A stretch of 64,000 bases of DNA, taken from contig VWND01000017.1 in the NCBI GenBank assembly GCA_009599575.1, forward strand, positions 496,001 through 560,000, written 5' to 3'. The number at the start of each line of letters is the position of its first letter. The first letter of the stretch is position 1. Positions 10,287 to 22,040 of the stretch are shown here, in pieces. This stretch comes from Blumeriella jaapii. Lineage: Eukaryota; Ascomycota; Leotiomycetes; Helotiales; Drepanopezizaceae. A program made the position numbers and the translations under genes. Below the pieces are notes generated by a model. The model saw nothing but the letters and a program-made list of their open reading frames with translations. It made no database searches and was not told the DNA's origin.

Positions 10287-13200
10287 TATTTAACGTAATA
10301 TTATTTGTAATTTTTATAAATAGTTTTGATCGTTAAATAATAATAAAATAATCGTTTCGGCATATCGAGCTTCGGCAAAAGTTTAATTGCGTAAATCGGT
10401 TTTTTATCGCTTATAATTTCGTAAAAGCTTTTTGTTAGCTGTTTTTTTATCAACGGCTTCGATGCGAATCTCGCATTTTTTTAAAATCGGAGCGTATTTT
10501 ATTTACAATCGATTCGGACGTAAAATCTTCGTTTTAAAAAGTCTTTTTTGTATTCGTATTCGCTAGTTTGTCGGCGGCCTCGTTGCTTTCGATGCTCGTA
10601 TAGCTCGGTGTTTATTTGATTTTTACGTCGTATATTTTTATTATTTTTTGACAGGCCAAAAAAGCTTATTAAAAAAAAAAAAAAAAGTATTTCGCGTATT
10701 TTTTAAATTATTAAAATGCTATCGATATATATTTATAACTTTTGCGTATATATTTCGGCTGGTATATTCGCAGCTTTTTGCAGGCTTTTTTATACTTTTA
10801 TTACTTTTGCGTCGAAAACGTAAAAATAATCGTTTATCGAGCCGTATTTAAACGCTATTTACCTGCGGTTTTAATATATAGCGTATTCGTAGCTTACGAA
10901 ATAAACGCCGTTTTTATATTTTTCGCAGCCGTCCGAAAAAATCGTAACGTTTTCGAAAAGTAATTCTGTCTATTATTTTTTAAAATCCTTCGCGGTTTTT
11001 TTCTTTTTAACGCTTATAATAAAATCGGTGCGGCTGCCGAGCGAAAAATGCGAAAAAATCAATTTAAAAATCGTGGAATTTATAAAAAAATATCGCCGAA
11101 GCGCTAAATTTTCGTTTTGGCGATTATATATATATCCGCGTATTTGCTTCGAAAAATTATCAAAATAAAAATACGTTAAACTAAAAAATACGTTTCGTTT
11201 ACGATTTGCAATTTTATCGCAAAGCGTGCTTTGGTTTTTTTTAAAGCCGCGCTCGCGGAAAAAAAGTCTGCGTTTCGTATTATTATAATAAAAAAAATAA
11301 TGCGTTATATAAAAAATACTTTTCGTACGGCTAAAATAATAATTTTTTATATTAAATCGATATAATCGCCGAAACGGATGCTAATTTAATTATTTCGTCC
11401 GGTTCGACGTTTAAATTTCGTACGGCCTGCGTATTAGATTTCGGTTTTAAATAATATTAAAAAAAAAACATAAATAATTATTGCTTTTCGCAGCGCGCTG
11501 GCCGAAAAGCCGTTGTTAATTCGGCCGAAGTTTCTGATATATTACGCCGCTTATCGTATTTTGTTTGCGCGTTTTCTAACGTATCGTTTAAAAATAAGTT
11601 TTCGATCGAATTAAATCTTTAGCTAACGCAGCGCGGATTGCTCGCTTTTTTTCGCCGTAATAATATAAAAAATCGTAATTTTATCGTCGATTATAATCGG
11701 AAAAACGTAATTATTATTTTACGTAATAATATATATTATTTCGATTTTTTCCGACGCGAAAGCGATTTTATATTCGTTTTTTTATTCGAAAATATCGCGA
11801 ACGTTTTTCGCAAATAATTCGATATTATCGTTTAAATTATATAAAATACGATAAATTAATATATCGTTTGCGTATTTAAAACGAAAAGTAAAATTTCAAT
11901 TAAGCAATTTTATTAAATATAATATATATAAAACCGGAAAAAATAGCGATTTTTGAAAAAATGCCGTAATAAACGTAGCTGAAATCGATAGTTTTTTTTT
12001 CGAATCGTATTTGCATTTATCGTTTTGTAAAAAACGATTTAATTAATAAAAAAAAAAAAAAAAAGCCATTTTTTGCTCGGTTATTTTTTTAAGCAAACGT
12101 CGGATCAAAACGGCGTCGAACGCGTTTTGCACGTTTAAAATAATAATCGTAATATATTTTTTTGCGGCGAACGCAGTTTCGATATCGGCCGTAAAACACG
12201 CTGCCAAATCGAAAGCAAAGCGTTTCGAAAAAGCGTTTTTATATTATAAATTAAGCAAGCCGGTCGTAAACGCTATTTACGCGATTTTGCTAACAATAAT
12301 TTTTTCGAAACTTTTAAATATGCAAAAAAAAAAAACGATCGAACGCTACGAACGTAAAAAAAAATTGTTTCGTTTGCCGGTTTTAATTATTATAATTATT
12401 TCGGCCAGCTTTTAAAAAATCGGAAAATAATTCGTTGCGAAGCAGCGGTTAAATAAATTATATATAACGGTTTTGATTTTATTTTAATAAACTTTTAAAA
12501 GTTTTATCGTAACCCGGTTAATATTCGAAAAAATATTAATAATTCCGATGCAATATCTTTTTACTTTTTCGAACGATACGAAGTTTATTTAAAAAAAAAT
12601 GGCCCGATTTTATTTATTCGATAAAAAAATCTTAATCGAAATCGTCGGTAGCTAAAAAACGGCCAAATACTTCGTTTTTCAAAGCATTAGCTTTATTTTT
12701 AATATTTTTAATTACAACGCCGTTTATTATTAATAAAAAAGCTTTAAAATTCGTAGTTATTCGATATTAATTTATTATTTTATACAGCTTTTCGTTATTA
12801 TCGATTTCGTTAATAAATTTTCGCTAATAGTTTTTTTTCGTTTTACGTATTATAACGAAAAACTGCTTAATTTTTTCGAGGATTTCACCGTTGTATATTA
12901 TTTTGCGTATTTGCAAATATTTGTTTTTAGTTTTTTAGCATTCGTCGGTTTATTATAAAATGGCTTATAAGCTTTTTTGAAAAAGCTTTCCGGCAATTGT
13001 AATGTTTTTTTAAAAAATCCGGGCCAGCGCAGCCGCGTATTCGTTTAGCTTTTTTAGCGTTAATAATATAACGAGGTCCGCGAATCGGCTGATTTCTGCG
13101 CGTATTAAACTTGCGAATTTGCCGAGTTTTAAATCGGATATTTTATAATATATTTAAATTACGAATATTTTTTTTTTATTAAAAAAGATCGTTATTTAAA

Positions 13201-15830
13201 TTTCGTAGTTTAAGCCGTTATATATATCGTATCGTATCGTAATAATCGAATTAAATACATTCGAAAAAGTAAAATTCAAAACGTATTTTTTATTATAAAT
13301 AAATTCGCTAGCGGCGCCGATAAAATTTATATTCGAAATAATAGCTTAGTCCGCGAAGTGTTTTTTATTTTTTGCCGTGTCCGACCCCGGCTTAAAAATA
13401 TCGTGTCGAATATTAAAATCGCCGCTTATTATACAATTAAAAAATAATTCGAAATATATCACGTAATTTAGTATTTATTAAATATAGTTTTGTTTGTATA
13501 CGTTAAAAATAAAATATATATTTACGTTTAGCCAAAACAAGTTTTTGTTATTAATTAATCGTTATTATTATAAGTTAAGTTTTGCGTTTTTTTTCGGATA
13601 TAAATTAATATTTTAAAGCGTATTCGCTTAAAAATTTCCTTTTCGGTTTCGTTTTATAAATCGATCGGTATATACAAATCGTATAACGAATGGTTTTGTA
13701 TTTTAGTTTTCGAAACGCTTTAAAGTTTTTATACGCAAATTACGTTTATACGCTTTGTATCGTATAAATACAAAAGCGTAATATGCTTCGGTTGTTTTTT
13801 TTAAACGTTTGCTTAACAAATATTAAAATCTGTTTTAAACTTTCGGTTGCGGGATTTTTCGCGTTGCTTATAAAAGTGTTTTATTATTAAAAAGTAAAAG
13901 TATTAATATTAATATTTATTTTTTTTAATTCGTTTGCGAAAACTTAAGATTTATTTCGTAGCTGGTTCGATAAAAACGAATAAATTGTTTTTAACGAAAT
14001 AAAAAAAAGTGTGTTTTGCGAAAAAACTACGAAAGCCGTATCGTCGAAAATCGAATATGCTTTTCGGCTAAAATACTAAATATTCAGCGATTATTTTAAA
14101 ATTAAATTTCGGATTAAACGGCCCGAAAAAATCACGTTTAGCGTTGTAGCCGCGGCGAAAGTAATAATTAAAAACGCGGTGGTTTTTTGCTCGTATGCCG
14201 TTACGGCGTTTTTTCGCGTTTTTTTTTTTCGGTCCGCGTTGTTAAAAACCGGATTATTATTATTTGAAAAAGTAGAAATTTTAATAATAAAAATAATCGC
14301 GATCGAATAAACCGCTTTTTTCAATCGCCGAACAGCTTTCAGTTTTTTTTTTTGATTAGTCGTATTATTTTATTATTTACGCGGCGAAAAGCCGCAAAAC
14401 AGCGTAAATAATCCGCAGCGTATAGTTTATAATAATTCGCGTATTATAAAACTGTTTTACAATTAAAGCCAATCGGGCTATCGTGGTTTTATATTCGGTT
14501 ATTATAATAATTGCAGCGAACGTATCGAATACAAGCTAATAAATTGTAAAAACCTTAGTATTTAAAATCGTAGCGAAATATGGCCGGTTTTTTATCGATA
14601 AGCTTGGCTTAAGCGTTAACGCCGAAAAAAATAAAGCTTTTAATTAGCTATAAAAAAAAAAAATTTTAAATTTACTTATTTATAATTGAATTCGTTTTAT
14701 ATCGGAAAAAACGCGTATTAATCGGCTTAATTTTAATTTAAATAAAAACTTCGTTTTTTATATGTTTTAAATAATAGAAAACGTCGTCGAATAACTTCGG
14801 AACCGTGGCTAAAAACGTTTTGTACCGCGTAGTTATATTATTTTTCTTCGAAATACGTACGGCGGTGGCTCCGAATATTTTGCAAAAGATTTCGACGTTT
14901 TTTTAAATAATAAAAAAGTTTTTGATTTTTAAATCGATTAAATAAAAAGCTTAGTTTGTTTTCGTAAGCGTTAGGTTTTTAATCGCGTTTTTCGTTAAGC
15001 CCGATATAAACTTCGCGATTTTTTGCTTAAAAACGAAAATATTAAGCTTATTTAACAAAATGTTTTTCGCCGACGTAATTAAAAAACAATAATTTTATCG
15101 AATTTTTATTAGCTGGTTTTCGATAAACGAATTTAAAAAAACGCGTAAAATTCCGCTGGTAAACGGACGCGTTTGTTATTATAGCTTTTTAACGATAATC
15201 GATTTTAATTTCTCGGAATTTATTAAAGTTTTTAAAACTTTTCGTAAAATTCGGTCTGTTTAAATAATTAATTTAGCAAAAAAAAAAAAAATTCGATGCT
15301 GTTTAATAAAACGGCGAAAAAGATAATAAAAGCGCGGATTTGCAAAAAAGAAATAAAGCTTTTTGCAAGCTTTTCGGCGTATTATCGCGCTTTAAGTTTT
15401 TTCTGCTGATTTACGACGCTATCGGCAGCGGTCGCGAATTATACTTATATTTTGCGGCGTATTTAAAACTATCGGTTTGCTTCGTCGAGCTGGCTAATAA
15501 TAGCCGACGTTGCAATAATAAATATTCGCGCTTCGTATTTTAAAACGAAAAGAAAAAAGCGAATATTAAAAATACTCGCCTGCTTTTTTTTTTTAAAATG
15601 TAAATTTAATTAAAACGATAAGATTGCGTTTATAAAGCGAATATACAATTCGTCGTAATCGTGGTCGTAGTCGTCGGACGACCGAAAAAAGGTAAAAGAA
15701 ATCATTTCGCGAGCTGCACGGCGAACGCGACGAGCTTTCGAGCTGATTCTTCGAGATTCGGAAAGGGACGAGTCTCCCGAATCGAATGCAATAAATTTAA
15801 TAATTATTGCGAACAAAAAGTAGAATCCGT
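10287..15830 (-). mobile_element. RIP-degraded Tad1-like non-LTR retrotransposon (LINE)
   Basis: The minus strand carries, in LINE order, a presumed ORF1 region (about 14,400-15,816), an endonuclease-like part, a reverse transcriptase and an RNase H. The endonuclease part includes DFNIRHDIF near 13,400. The RT region near 11,860-12,000 reads SPLFPVLYILYL-like sequence followed by YANDILIY. The YADD box therefore appears as YAND (complement of 11,863-11,874), a G-to-A change. Downstream FAKNVRDIFE and FASEKIEIIYI match the usual Tad1 sequence after the box. RNase H-like text ends near 10,350. Stops are scattered throughout. The 5' end at about 15,600-15,830 is less A+T-rich. Confidence 0.72.
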
Positions 15831-15859
15831 GTATATTGTGAAGAATGGCAATCTATACG

Positions 15860-16793
15860 GGGCAGATGTCGGTATGCCGTCAGGCGGCGGATCAATATTG
15901 GGGTCCAAATGGACAGAGAGAGCCCGAGAGCCTTTCAACCTGAACCATCCACGATGAATCCCTGCCAACTTCCTTAACGCGTCCTCGTTCCCTGTGTACC
16001 GCGTACCGCCATTGCAGCTGATAGTACAGATCCCGAGGGGGACCGCCACGGGATACGTCCAACGCCAGTGACGCAGAACAGCGCATTGAGAATCCGAGAA
16101 TCCATCTCGAGCCACGTCTTCGCGCCGCTGTCCCACGAGTCCCAGGACGGGTGTGTCATGGCGGGTGTAGCGCGGGTGAGGATCAAGGAGAGCATACCAT
16201 CCCAAGCGACGATGCTCAGGGTGTAGAGGGTAAGGAGGAAGCCGAAGGGAGTTCTGACGAAGCGCCAGACGCCGACGGGGCCGATGCGTGTGGCTCGCAT
16301 CTTGGTGTGCCTGGGGGGAAATTGATAGCCGTTTTTTGCGTACGGGATGGAAGGGTCGTGAGGGGGTGGTGATGAAGGCTTTCTCGAAAATTGAGGCCGC
16401 AACAACGTCAACCTCGTATGCTCCTTTCTTTCTTCTCCTCTCCCAGAATAGAGCAATCTTCTGAGTTGGTAATGGGAAGCGGTCTTGGACTGTTTTGTTG
16501 CGGTGACACCGAAGTACATGGTGACCTGAACCGCGATGGGCCTTGCTATTTCTCCTCTGTCCTGGGCCCGACCAGCCATCAGATTCAAAGTTGCCTTTCT
16601 GAATGTCCTGAAGAGTAGGTATATTCGAGGCAACAGATCCGAAGGCACGGAACATCCCCTCTGGAGGCCTAGATTGTATGCATGTTTCCACTAGCTTGTT
16701 GGTCGCAGATTCATCATCAGCCTTCAATGTGTTAGTGTTGGTAGGTGATACAGATGACCCAACGGCACCGCGAGGCGCAGCAGATGGAGCCAT
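15860..16793 (-). pseudogene. DUF2985-type membrane protein gene, frameshifted and 3'-truncated
   Basis: The minus strand from the ATG at 16,793 encodes parts of a fungal integral-membrane family I recall as DUF2985, whose function is unknown. Recognisable pieces are IPTLQDIQKGNF and DGWSGPGQ, AYEVDVV, DPSIPYAKNGYQFPP, then WRFVRTPFGFLLTLYTLSIV and the membrane-proximal LNALFCVTGVG. They continue as DLYYQLQWRYAV and LRKLAGIHRGWFRL. These pieces lie in three different reading frames: one shift near 16,350, one near 16,045 (after IPWR) and another near 15,990. The protein stops at the edge of the A+T-rich island, without the C-terminal membrane part expected of the family. One early frame change could be an intron; the later ones cannot. 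Confidence 0.7.
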
Positions 16794-17818
16794 TCTGACG
16801 GGTACTTGATTCAGGAATGTGAATGGACTGTTTTTCTGGGTTGAGAATTCAAGGCGCAATTGAGGTGATTCAAACAAAGAGGAAACGCACAAAATCTTAA
16901 TTTGACCGCAGATATCGACGCCCCACGGTCGTATGCAACGAATAAGGGGTTCCAGATCTTCAGCTTGGAATCGTTGTGCCACCACTCGCACTTTCACGTG
17001 AGCATCAGTCTTCCAATGGGTAGCCTCGATGCGAATAGACTGGCGTCTGCAGAATGATGATTGTACCCGCCTAGGGCCAGAGCCAAGAAGCTGTAATCAA
17101 AGCAGACTTGAGAGGATCATAATAAAAAGACTTCTCTCGAAGTGGTAGTGAAACCCGTGCAAACATTTCTCTCTGAAGCGAAAAGCGAAAAGCGAAAAGC
17201 AAATGTGATGCGAGTCAAGAAAAAGCGCTAAGATGTTCTACGATCCGACACATCGTTCCTTTGCAGGAAACGAATCACCAGCAAAAGCTCAAACTCCACA
17301 CACGGTAGGAACCTTCACAGAAGTCAGGTCTGGCTGCAGTTTTCTCAGCTTCGCTCAGCGGCTTCTTCCAACAGACTTTTCAACTAGACTCTACTATGCC
17401 CACACGTCGGGCTCTGTGAGAACAACAAACACAGCGCGGCGCCGTTGTATGCAAAGTCGAGTAGACTATCTGCGGGATAGTTTTATCCATAGAAAGGTAT
17501 CATCCAAAGACACGTGACGGTACCGGGCCTACCTGCGGTGCAGTATCGTGCTCCGAAATAAACATTGTGATCTTCGAGAGGATGATGCCCGTGATGGGAG
17601 CATTCGAACCAAATGGAGGTCTGTGTCAAGACACGTACGGCCAAGCCATTGACGAGTTCAGACTGCTCAGCGTAGAGTCTGGTGCATCTGAGCCGAGTGG
17701 GGTAATGGGCAGGTCGAGCGCTTTCCGGGAAGAGAGCTGTCCTGGGCAGATGTATTTCAATCAGGGCTGGCATGTCGGTTTCGACGGGAGCGTTTGGTTC
17801 CGTCGCCAGAGCACATCT
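16794..17818. other. Intergenic region between the DUF2985 pseudogene and SLD5
   Basis: No supported gene is present. A short tandem repeat of GCGAAAA (three units) lies near 17,178-17,200. The 94-codon plus-strand frame at 17,233-17,517 shows no domain and ordinary intergenic composition. Confidence 0.5.
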
Positions 17819-18599
17819 TCAAACCAGTTCCATCTCGCCCCTCTCGACCAAACCCTTCACATCGGACCATCTCGCGATCTCCCCCCTGTCCACATCCACT
17901 TCCCCGTCTTCATCTCTCCCCTTACCGTGAACCGTCACCGCACCCTCACCCCCGACTTCTCTAGAGCCCAAGCCCCTGACGAAAATGACGAAAACACCCT
18001 CCTCCCCGTCTGGGCCCCCTATCATGTTTATGCCTCCAGCGGTATCGTTCAGATTCTGCAGGTTCTGGGGGAAGCTCCCGAGAAAACTGCTCAGATAGTG
18101 GGCGTGTAGTAACTGCTGATGTCTCGTCGCGTACGCGATTTCCGTCGCGCTGAGCCGATCCGAGTGCTCGGGAGAGAGGTAGTGGAGGGTGTGTTTGTCG
18201 ATTTTCGCCATGCGGGCGCGCAGCAGGGAGCGGATGAGAAATTTCCAGCGCTCGACTTCGGTCTGGATGATGATGAGGCTGAAGTTGGTTTTGGGGTCCA
18301 TGTCGCCCGTCATTTGCTCGACGAGTTCGATTTGCCGTTTGATCCGATTCGTGGCGCGATCGATGAGACCGTCTCTGGGCCAGCTGAAGAGGGGATTAGC
18401 ACGAAGAAGCCTTTTGGGGAGCGCCGTACGGGAGTAGCTCAGATGCCCCTCGCTCGTTGACCCAGGCTCTGGTTAGAGCTTGGAGATCTGCGTGTCCGGA
18501 TGGTCCGCCATGAGCCAGTGGGAGGTCGTTGTCATCGGCGAAGGGATCGCGGTCGAGGTGCCTTGCGTTCAAGTCTTGGAGAATATCCGAGATATCCAT
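17819..18599 (-). CDS. SLD5: GINS complex subunit Sld5
   Basis: Sld5 is one of four subunits of GINS, which joins Cdc45 and MCM2-7 in the replicative helicase. The gene has two exons: 18,599-18,430 and 18,383-17,819. The 46-nt intron starts GTACGG, has a GCTAATC branch site and ends TTCAG. Joining restores the family motif ELLPWP followed by [18 protein letters not shown]. The 244-aa protein starts MDISDIL, carries [25 protein letters not shown] in the helical A domain, then [11 protein letters not shown] and [18 protein letters not shown]. It ends in a B domain with DTAGGINMI and a C-terminal MELV. Length is slightly above the usual 220-230 aa because of an acidic loop. All core motifs are intact. 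Confidence 0.93.
18384..18429 (-). other. 46-nt intron of SLD5
   Basis: GT...AG intron whose removal restores the ELLPWP motif across the junction. Reading straight through would meet a TAA inside it. At 46 nt it is near the lower size limit for fungal introns. Confidence 0.85.
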
Positions 18600-20330
18600 G
18601 GTGTCTACTAGTCCGAGATCTGAAGGGACGCGGTCTACTACAAAGAGTGTGGCATCTCAACATCGTACTGGAGAGAGAAAAAGATGCGGGGGTGCAAGTT
18701 TGAGGGACGCGCCGACGCGTCTCTCGGCAAAGTCTTGGTCGCTTAGTGGCTGCCTTTCGCTCAGCAGCATTTGTTTTGTATGGAAGAGCCACTTCCTCGA
18801 TGCATCACTACTTCTCGGACCAGCCATGGAATGAGCCTCTCACTTATTTCTTTGGCGCGCTGTACAGTTTCATTTTCAACCTTTTTGCTCCTAAATCCCC
18901 GGACGCATTTCCACGCATTCTTCCACTCACACCCAAAGACTGCGGCGGCTGGTTTCGGCATCACACGGCCACGGATGCTTTTGCACTTGGACGACCACCG
19001 GGACCTTCTATCTATTCGGCGAAAGCTTTTGTAGAGTGCCAACAAGAGTTGTTTGATCGAAAGCTCATGAGCCGGCTGATCCAGGTCTTGCTTTCTCGCT
19101 GTTCATCTAAGTCGACGCTGACATTCCAACCGCCTCGCTCACTCGGGGTCGTTGGTGCAATCCTGTTAGACAAAGTTCGTAATTCAATGTGTGATGGGAA
19201 AGTTCGTAATAGAATATGTGATGGGAAAGAAATCCGTTTCTTAGCTAAGACGACCGACCATTGGGAGGTAATCTGATTTCGAGTCATTAGCAAGAATGAG
19301 CACTGCTCAGGGCCGTCAGAGCTCAAGGCCTGTCTGTTTGGCTCTCCGAAGGCTATAACTTACTCCCATTTCACTCAGTGCCATTCATTGTTCCTCCTCA
19401 TCTAAGCTTTTCCTGGAGGCTCTCCTCACATTCCAAGACGCAGTATATGATGGTAAGCGGTGCTTCCTTGGTCAACGCTAGTTGGCCAACTTCACTCTGC
19501 GACATCTCTCTACAACACAACATCTCCCTCTTACCTTCCACACACACAAATTGAAGACGTTGTAATCCAGGCCTTCAAACACCCTCACTCCCACCTCTAG
19601 CACGAGGGAGGGGCTTTGGCAACCAGGAAGGAAGAACACATTCCCCACGACACAAGCCAGCGAAGAAAGTACAAGCGTCATGACACGCATCCGATCCTCA
19701 CTCGGGCTGCCAACTCCCCAAACAGCCTCGCTCCTTCGGCGGCAGCCCTTACCTCTGTTCGATCCCGTGTATCCCACACCCTCCCTACCTTCCACCTTTC
19801 GCTGTTTTTCTCAAATCCACCTCGTCACGCAGCATGGAGCCTGCCATCGGGGCCCTCGTGGCCGAGCTCGCGGCATCGGTCGCCCGCCCAGGGCCAGGTT
19901 CTCTTCGTCGACGGCTTCACGTTACGTGAGTACGAGGAAGCCATAAGAGCAAGAGACAGACGACGGCGGCCCTGGGCACACTGGCGCCACCGTCACTCGG
20001 GCGGAGTTCGAAGCATTGAGCACCGAACAGCTTACCGCGTACCGAGCGATCCTCACTGGCGGCACAGCGTTCGCAGCTTGCATTTCGTGGTGAACTCGAG
20101 GCATCGTTGGTCAGCTGCACTTCTAGGAAACATGTGGATCTTGGGTGAGATGCAGAACGATCGTTCGAGCGAGCTTTCTTGGAGGGCTTACGGTCAATAG
20201 CTTAGGCATCGATCCCTCGAGTCACGGGGACCGGATCGCGGCGCGGGAATGGGTCCGCGGCTCTCTCTCTTCGATGGTGGGAGTGCAAGTGCGGCCGTAG
20301 TACGTAATAGGCAGGCGCGTTTATAGCTGA
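18600..20330. other. Intergenic region upstream of SLD5
   Basis: I find no convincing gene. A plus-strand ATG at 19,833 opens a 31-codon Ala/Arg-rich frame followed by a GTGAGT donor-like site, and a later frame contains FEALSTEQLTAYRAIL. No splice combination joins the two cleanly in phase. Minus-strand frames near 18,760-19,045 are also unrecognised. A 28-bp tandem duplication lies at about 19,170-19,227. Confidence 0.45.
19170..19227. repeat. 28-bp imperfect tandem duplication
   Basis: Two adjacent copies of AAAGTTCGTAAT...ATGTGTGATGGG (the second has ATATGTGATGGG) differ at a few positions. Confidence 0.8.
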
Positions 20331-20339
20331 GGGCTGAGA

Positions 20340-20905
20340 ACGCTCACAGTAGGTAAGTAGGTAAATAGGTAAGTAGTAAATAAGTGGGTGGGTGAATAAG
20401 TAAAACCCCTCTTCTCTCTCGATTGTGCAGTACTTAGGCATACGCATACGCAAACACATACCGTTGGGTATGAAGTTGTTCTTGGGGACGGACCAAAACA
20501 GCGAGCTGTTATGTCTATCATCTATCTACTGACTGCCATTGGCCAACCAACCAACCAACCAACCAACCAATCACAACTGTTCTTTTTTATTCTTACAAAG
20601 ATAGTGCAGTACATATTTCATTATCTAGGTACCTACAGTACCCACGAGCTTCTTTTCAGCAAATCACACCCCGCACTGAGACTAAGCGTAGGTAGGTGTG
20701 TGTGTGTGTATGTATGTATGTAAATAGGTAAGTAGGCACTGAGACTAAGCGTAGGTAGGTAAGTAAGTATGTATATAAATAGGTAAGTAGGTAGGTAAAC
20801 AGTTAAGTACGTAGGCAAATAGCTAAGTAGCCAAGTAAATAAATAGATATGTACGTAGGTATGTATATAGGTAGGTACAGTAAGTAGGACCTAAGTAAGT
20901 AGGTA
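20340..20905. repeat. GTAG/TAAG-type microsatellite cluster
   Basis: Repeated GTAGGTAAGTAGGTAAATAGG-type words occur at about 20,340-20,400 and 20,690-20,905. A longer unit, GCACTGAGACTAAGCGTAGGTAGGT, is present twice near 20,674-20,762. A CCAA array (CCAACCAACC) lies near 20,541-20,570. Confidence 0.85.
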
Positions 20906-20939
20906 AATCTAAACCCTTCCTTTCCCCTCCTTCCCCCCA

Positions 20940-21118
20940 CCCCCCCCCCCCCCCCCCCCCCCTCCAAAAAACAAAAACAAAACAGCCCCCCCCCCCCCTC
21001 CCCCCGTAGCCTCACAGCATAGCGCCACGACGACAATTCCAAACGGCATATGCTACAGTTCACAATATCACATGTTCTGCTCGCCGATCATCGTTTTTTT
21101 GGGGGGGGGGGGGGGGGG
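20940..21118. repeat. Homopolymer C and G runs
   Basis: A C run of 23 (20,940-20,962), another C run of 13 (20,986-20,998) and a G run of 18 (21,101-21,118, preceded by seven T) lie within 180 bp. Such runs are prone to assembly length error and can form i-motif or G-quadruplex structures. Confidence 0.9.
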
Positions 21119-21269
21119 CTTGATTTCATGCCGTGGCCGCAAATGCCATGCCGTGGACGCAACTCCGTAAATCCTCAACCTTGAGAAAGAAAAAAATATT
21201 AAACATGGTATAATACAACATAAGAGAACATGACATAACCGTGACGTGCAATTCACTATAGGAAAATAA

Positions 21270-21450
21270 AAAAAAGTCCAAAAATCAACAGTCCCAAAAA
21301 TCAAAAGTCCAAAAGTCCAAAGATCAAAAGTCCCAAAAATCAACAGTCCCCAAAGTCCAAAGTCCAAAAATCAACAGTCCCCAAAATCAAAAGTCCCCAA
21401 AAATCCAAAGTCCCCAAAATCAACAGTCCCCCGCAAAATCAAAAAGTCCC
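21270..21450. repeat. AAAATCAACAGTCCCC minisatellite
   Basis: Irregular tandem units of AAAATCAACAGTCCC and AAAGTCC(A) alternate for about 180 bp. Confidence 0.85.
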
Positions 21451-21459
21451 AAAAACCAT

Positions 21460-21774
21460 AAAAAAAAAGCGAGGAAGGAAAAACTTCATTTCACGTATGA
21501 TGACGAAAAAAAAAAAACACACACCATGGACAAGAAAAACCCCGGTGGAAATGAAAAAGAAGAAGAGAAGAAAAGGAAATGAAAGGAAAGGAGAGACGAG
21601 GAGAGGAGAGGAATTAAAGGAACAGAAGAGAAGAAATAAAAGAGGGAAATAAAAGAGGGAAATGAAAGAAAAGAATGAAAGGAGAGGAGAAAACGGAAGA
21701 GGCAAGAAGAACAAAAAGGAATGGAAGAGAACCAAAAAATAGAAACAGAGAGAGAAAAAAAGGGGGTTGGAAAG

Positions 21775-21806
<32 letters not shown>

Positions 21807-22040
21807 TGGGAAAAAAAAATCGGAAGAAAACTAAAAGTAAGAACAGATAGAAGCCAAAAAAAGAGAAACAGAGAGAAAGAAAAAAGGTGGAAAAAAAAAA
21901 AACACCAGATAGAAAAAATTAAACAGGATGGAAGAAACAAAAAAAAAAAAACAAAGAGAATGAAGAGAATCAAGAAAATAGAATATAACCGGATGGGAGA
22001 ATAATTAAAAAAACCGGATGGAAAAAATCAAAAAAAGAAC
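21460..22040. repeat. Homopurine (A/G) tract
   Basis: Nearly 600 bp of the plus strand is almost purely A and G, made of GGAA/GAAA words, and includes an uninterrupted run of 30 A at 21,775-21,804. No coding potential is evident; the Lys/Glu-rich or Phe-rich frames across it only reflect composition. Confidence 0.85.

Noticed and set aside
19833..20150. Possible short spliced gene starting MEPAIGALVAEL
   Set aside because: A donor-like GTGAGT follows, but no acceptor joins it in phase to the later FEALSTEQLTAYRAIL segment, and no family is recognised.
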